Below are positions 23,427 to 26,580 of a stretch of DNA of 26,580 nucleotides, one piece after another. The stretch is from NCBI GenBank assembly GCA_964611035.1, contig CAZSWT010000048.1, positions 1 to 26,580 on the forward strand, given 5' to 3'. The translations under genes were made by a program, and so were the position numbers. The notes beneath the pieces are model-generated. The model was not told where the DNA came from, searched no databases, and saw only the letters and a list, made by a program, of their open reading frames with translations. Numbering within the stretch: the first letter of the stretch is position 1; each line of letters opens with the position of its first letter. The stretch comes from B33-G16 sp964611035. Its GTDB lineage: Bacteria; Desulfobacterota; DSM-4660; Desulfatiglandales; B25-G16.

Positions 23427-24110
23427 AAAGCATTCATATAATCTAAGGAAGCATATATTTCAATGTCCCATTTCTTCTTATCTATCCGTTTGATATAGAT
23501 TCCGTAATTCCTACCATTTGCATCTTTACCAGAAAAAAGATAATGAATCAATCCTGCTTTTTCCTGATAGTTCATCTTGTTAGATTTGAATCTTGCTAAC
23601 GATCTCTCCTTGCCATATTTCTTCAAGAAAAACTGTCGTAACATTTCTGCATGTTCTTTTACATCTTTAACTTCGGGTAAAGTGCTTAGTTCATTTTTGA
23701 GCAGTTCCAGCCTTTTCGCTGTGTCTTCTTTGTCTTGATAGATTTTATCTTCAGTTGCTTTAGCTGTATCATCTCTTATTGTCCCATCCAAAATTTTCTG
23801 GACAAGCTTATCAAGATCGTTATTCGCTTTTCTCAATTTCAACTCATTCCATTCAATCTTATCTTTCAAGTTCTGGATGTATTTCTCATCAGGTAAATTA
23901 TCCTTAATTGCTTTATCAAAAGCTGGTTTGTTACTGATGTTTTCGAATATCCATTCAAAAGTTTTCTTTTCAATAAATGGTGCTTGAATATAGCTGAAAT
24001 GATCTTGACAATCGGTATCTTTTTGTAATGGGTGGCGGTAGTATTTATATTTGCGATGTTGGAGCTGACCCGATAAAGCATATCCGCAGTTGTTGATTAA
24101 ACTTGTCTGA
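23381..24110 (-). pseudogene. C-terminal remnant of a large serine recombinase
   Basis: In one open frame the minus strand reads CGYALSGQ, then KYKYYRHP, FSYIQAPFIE and a helical stretch (IEWNELKLRKANNDLDKLVQKIL), and ends near LIHYLFSGKDANGRNYGIYI and SLDYMNALW. This is the zinc-ribbon, coiled-coil and terminal beta segment of large serine recombinases. The catalytic serine resolvase domain and the first DNA-binding domain are missing. The frame has no start codon of its own with a ribosome binding site; a TTG at 23869 covers only 162 codons. The upstream edge, near 24095-24115, is fused to a different gene. It overlaps the start of rnc. Confidence 0.8.
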
Positions 24111-24251
24111 TGGAATAGTAGCTCCAGATAGTACAGATGATAAGTAACCGTAAGAACAATCCAATCTTCGAGCTAAGCTCCAGAGCGGTCTGCCCCATCG
24201 TCTGAAAATTTCCGTGGTCCAGTGTTCGTGATTATTTTTGTGTAATGTCAT
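24045..24251 (-). pseudogene. Truncated HTH regulator joined out of frame to the recombinase remnant
   Basis: GGGGAGG lies just before the ATG at 24251, a strong ribosome binding site. About 50 codons read as a small helix-turn-helix protein (PLWSLARRLDCSYGYLSSVL, then SGATIPSDKFNQQL). From about 24110 on the frame enters recombinase DNA in a wrong register and stops at 24045. The likely origin is the small regulator gene of an integrative element, with the DNA between it and the recombinase zinc ribbon deleted. A working 68-residue HTH protein is still possible. Confidence 0.55.
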
Positions 24252-24273
24252 TTTTATCCTCCCCTTATAGCAA

Positions 24274-24308
24274 AAAGGAGATTCCAGGTTTTATCCCGGA
24301 TCTCCTTT
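24274..24308. terminator. Bidirectional hairpin just upstream of the HTH start
   Basis: AAAGGAGATTCCAGG (24274-24288) pairs with CCCGGATCTCCTTT (24295-24308). T-rich sequence follows the stem on both strands. On the minus strand it lies in the 5' leader 22 bases before the HTH ATG, so it could act as an attenuator; on the plus strand it could block read-through. Confidence 0.6.
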
Positions 24309-24627
24309 CTTTTGTTTAATTATATATTATTTTTTTAGGAATTAAAATAAAGTTTTTTAGAATTTAAACAGGTAGGAAGGCCATAGAGAAAGCTGGTGAT
24401 CACTAGAACAAAAAGGGGGTGGGATCAGGATATATTGTCAAAACGGATAATTAGGTGGTTTTGATAAAAAATGGTTTTTTGGATCTTCTGATCAATGAAG
24501 TATCCGATTAGATAATAAATATGATTGGATCAAAGATTTGAAACTGTATTAGAAAGTTTTTGATGGGTGGTCTGGGCTATGACTAATAGCAGTATACTGC
24601 AATCCCACGATTTAGTGTCCACCACAA
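24309..24627. other. Gene-free stretch
   Basis: AT-rich sequence with no gene, hairpin or repeat that I can support. It sits between the element remnant and the hflC fragment and is likely rearrangement debris. It should hold the promoter of the HTH remnant. Confidence 0.4.
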
Positions 24628-24786
24628 CATATTGAGCCAAAACTAGCCAAATTCGGCATAGAACTGGTAGATGTTAAGATAAAGAGACTAAATTATGTAG
24701 AAGAGGTGAGAAGATCGGTCTATGATAGGATGATTGCAGACCGAAAGCAGATAGCCGAGAAGTTCCGATCTGTTAAACTTAAATAA
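24628..24786 (+). pseudogene. hflC: C-terminal fragment of HflC-type band-7 protein
   Basis: The open frame reads HIEPKLAKFGIELVDVKIKR, then LNYVEEVRRSVYDRMIADRK and QIAEKFRSVKLK before TAA. FGIELVDVKIKRLN and VYDRMIADRKQIAEKFRS are the hallmark of the end of the band-7 domain of HflC, the FtsH-modulating membrane protein. About 52 codons remain of some 280-300. Everything upstream is missing (a TAG interrupts at about 24613), as is the usual C-terminal tail after AEKFRS. It is a dead fragment left by deletion or insertion. Confidence 0.75.
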
Positions 24787-24874
24787 GCTTCAAAGTAGCG
24801 CACGGGGAGCGTTTCATCAATGTGCGCCATGTGCTACTTCCTCAATCAAACAGGCATCACTACTTTAAGCTCAC

Positions 24875-25846
24875 CTAACCACTTAACAGAACAAAGATGC
24901 CGCCACCGGCAGTATAGCTCATCCTTAACAGCAATCGCTGTTTTAGCAAGTAATAGCCTGGTCGAAAGATCGCCAGAATCTCCAGAGCAACGATGGCCGC
25001 TACCAGCAAAGCGGGGAGCAGGCTGAAAGCCCCCCACCAGCCGGCAAAGAGGAGAAGTCCGGCAGCCGCCAGGACCAGGCCCAGCCGCAGCCACCAGACA
25101 GCCCGGATCCCCAAGCGAACCGCAGTCGTCCCTATGTTATGTCCGCGGTCCGACTCGTAGTCCCGGATGAGATTGGTGGTATCGCTCTTGGCCGAGATCA
25201 GGCATACCCAGGCCGCTCCCACGGCCGCACGCAGGGGGTGATTTACCTGGGCGGCTGCCATGCCCATTAACAATATAGAAAGCGGTACCAGGCTGTGGGC
25301 CAGCAGGTCCAGGCCGGCACGCTCTTTCAGCCGGACCGGTGGCAGCGAATAGAGGGCGCCGATGGTCAAGGTTAGAAATGCCCAGGGGATCACCGATAGC
25401 CAGGCTGCCAGCCCCAGAGCCATCAGGCTACAACCCAGCGGGGGAACTATCGCCTCCCTCTGCGTCATTTGGCCCAGTGCGATAGGATTGATGCCATTGG
25501 TCTGCTTGAGCGGGTCGCAAGCGTCGATCTTGACGTCGGTCACGTTGTTCAGTCCAAAGATGGTAGCGGTGAGCAGTAGGCCGACCAAGAACAGGCCAGC
25601 AATGGTGAGCCAGGGAACGTCCTGTAAACCGTGAAGAAGGAAAAATCCTAACAGTGGCAATAAGGCAGCGGTGATGACTGTATCACCACCGATCAAGCGC
25701 ATATTGCGCAGGTGGAGACTGAATCTTTGTAAACAGGACTTGATACGGGTTCTCTCCTTGGGTATCAGGATATCGCCCGGCTGGAGATCCTTCTTAACAG
25801 TACATGGAACCATACGTTCTGATCCTTTCCCTTCATTATCTATCAT
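24875..25846 (-). CDS. UbiA-family membrane prenyltransferase
   Basis: 323 residues with about eight or nine transmembrane helices. Both aspartate motifs of the UbiA superfamily are present: NNVTDVKID (Asn101, Asp104, Asp108) and IRDYESDRGHNIGT (Asp229, Asp233). YSLPPVRLKERAGLD is typical of the chlorophyll-synthase/MenA-like branch. It would transfer a prenyl chain onto an aromatic or lipid acceptor in the membrane; the acceptor is not known. By eye the gene is clearly richer in G and C than its neighbours, and Ala/Leu codons are mostly GC-ending, so recent acquisition is likely. The start at 25846 has GGAG only one base away; Met12 at 25813 has AAAGGA nine bases upstream and is a credible alternative. 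Confidence 0.88.
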   Translation of the reverse strand: MIDNEGKGSERMVPCTVKKDLQPGDILIPKERTRIKSCLQRFSLHLRNMRLIGGDTVITAALLPLLGFFLLHGLQDVPWLTIAGLFLVGLLLTATIFGLNNVTDVKIDACDPLKQTNGINPIALGQMTQREAIVPPLGCSLMALGLAAWLSVIPWAFLTLTIGALYSLPPVRLKERAGLDLLAHSLVPLSILLMGMAAAQVNHPLRAAVGAAWVCLISAKSDTTNLIRDYESDRGHNIGTTAVRLGIRAVWWLRLGLVLAAAGLLLFAGWWGAFSLLPALLVAAIVALEILAIFRPGYYLLKQRLLLRMSYTAGGGIFVLLSG

Positions 25847-25941
25847 TCTCCTTCAATCAGGTTAGGTCAGTTGGCATAACATCCGGGATTATACTATAAT
25901 TGGTGCCCGGAAGTGAGAGAAGAAGGCGTACTTACGGGTAC

Positions 25942-26292
25942 TTACCGCTTGAGCTCCATAAGCCGTCTGGCACATTCATCGGCAACTCCACGAGCAGGCG
26001 ATTCAGCGCCGGGCATTGTCGCCCAACCTATTTCTTTTACATAATCACCTCTTATCCAGGAGTCTTTTGCTTTCAACTGCTCGAATCGCTCTTCCATGTT
26101 TGGATCTTTGAGAAACTGCTCGACACAAATCGGTGCCAGCTGGTCTATAACAGCCTTTTCAGCCATTTCCTCAGCTTTATCTTGGGCAGAGCTACCTGTT
26201 ACTACCCAACCTGTGGAGAAAATAACAATGAGCAACACAATCGCACCAACCACGATACCCCAGACAAATGGTTTTATCATTTCTTTTCTCAT
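25942..26292 (-). CDS. Small membrane-anchored protein of unknown function
   Basis: 116 residues. Residues about 7-30 are one transmembrane helix (PFVWGIVVGAIVLLIVIFST) followed by WVVTGSSAQ. The outer part has PICVEQFLKDP, SWIRGDYVKEIGWATMPG and a final Cys in ADECARRL. This resembles a widespread family of small uncharacterised proteins known mainly from Pseudomonadota with the same GWATMPG motif; no function is known to me. AAAGGAGGT lies before the ATG with a seven-base spacer, decisive for the start. It lies 95 bases upstream of the UbiA gene on the same strand. Confidence 0.8.
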   Translation of the reverse strand: MRKEMIKPFVWGIVVGAIVLLIVIFSTGWVVTGSSAQDKAEEMAEKAVIDQLAPICVEQFLKDPNMEERFEQLKAKDSWIRGDYVKEIGWATMPGAESPARGVADECARRLMELKR

Positions 26293-26412
26293 CTTAGCTA
26301 CCTCCTTTAGATTAAAATCTGAAACACAATCCCTTTGTTCCCCGACTTTCTTGGCTAACTCTACAGTAGAAAGTTCTTAGCGAATATAAAGCTTAAGATT
26401 GTCCATTATTCA

Positions 26413-26440
26413 TCCCTCCTCTTTTAAGTGTTTGGAGGGA
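26413..26440. repeat. Small inverted repeat near the window end
   Basis: TCCCTCC (26413-26419) can pair with GGAGGGA (26434-26440), loop 14 bases. It is upstream of the small membrane protein gene. The remaining sequence to 26580 shows no gene. Confidence 0.35.
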
Positions 26441-26464
26441 GGATACACAGAATATGTAGGTGCG

Positions 26465-26486
26465 TCAACTAAATCTCAACTAAATC
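26465..26486. repeat. Two tandem 11-bp units
   Basis: TCAACTAAATC occurs twice in direct succession. It could be a regulatory half-site pair upstream of the membrane protein gene, or chance. Confidence 0.4.
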
Positions 26487-26580
26487 TCAGCGTATACTTT
26501 GAATTGATGGTGATTGAATAACGTGATCGTGTGGAAAAGCAGGATGACTGGTTTCAAATCCAGCATATATATCTGGTATC

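Noticed and set aside
24612..24627. Extension of the hflC fragment further upstream
   Set aside because: A TAG at about 24613 in the same frame and lack of band-7 similarity before HIEPKLAKF stop the match.

Overview
The window looks like a chromosomal piece of an uncultured, AT-rich anaerobic bacterium. The best guess is a Desulfobacterota ('deltaproteobacterial') or similar lineage. The guess rests on the lipoate-binding protein / lipoate ligase / LipS-type radical SAM operon, the NifX-like protein paired with an Mrp/NBP35 ATPase, the PP-loop thiolase with an NFACT-R-like C-terminus, and three further radical SAM enzymes. It is not a firm taxonomic call. Housekeeping genes (hisD, uvrC, rnc, UDP-glucose pyrophosphorylase, polyprenyl synthase, tRNA-Glu, tRNA-Lys) are mixed with scars of mobile DNA.

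Layout. 1-2.3 kb: a minus-strand six-repeat beta-propeller protein with a Cys/Trp-rich N-terminus, then a repeat-rich non-coding stretch. 2.3-3.9 kb: a small island next to tRNA-Glu holding a MerR-HicB fusion antitoxin and a HicA toxin, bracketed by a 143-bp direct repeat and by copies of the tRNA-Glu 3' end. 4-6.6 kb: a minus-strand lipoylation operon in the order H-protein-like, lipoate ligase, LipS-type radical SAM. 7-10.5 kb: hisD (-) and uvrC (+). 10.6-12.1 kb: NifX-like protein with a Gly/Met-rich tail, then an Mrp/NBP35 ATPase. 12.4-15.3 kb: a Cys-rich HTH regulator, an exported isochorismatase-fold hydrolase lying between a Tat-leader remnant and an MBL-fold 3' remnant, and an alpha/beta-hydrolase lipoprotein.

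15.4-19.8 kb: a COG0731-like radical SAM enzyme (-), a PP-loop thiolase (+), a coiled-coil membrane protein (-) and UDP-glucose pyrophosphorylase (-). 19.8-20.7 kb: a gene-free stretch with nested inverted repeats. 20.7-23.4 kb: polyprenyl diphosphate synthase (+) facing an Elp3-like radical SAM gene and rnc, which overlap (-). 23.4-24.8 kb: a decayed mobile element made of a truncated HTH gene fused out of frame to the 3' end of a large serine recombinase that runs into the start of rnc, plus a C-terminal fragment of hflC. 24.9-26.3 kb: a visibly GC-richer UbiA-family prenyltransferase and a small membrane-anchored protein, probably acquired from elsewhere.

The most interesting items are the MerR-HicB/HicA module in a tRNA-Glu scar field, the gene-within-remnants arrangement around the isochorismatase, the recombinase remnant merged into rnc, the Cys-rich HTH regulator with a palindrome over its promoter, and the nested fold-back at 20.0-20.4 kb. 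No CRISPR array, rRNA gene or complete insertion sequence was seen.
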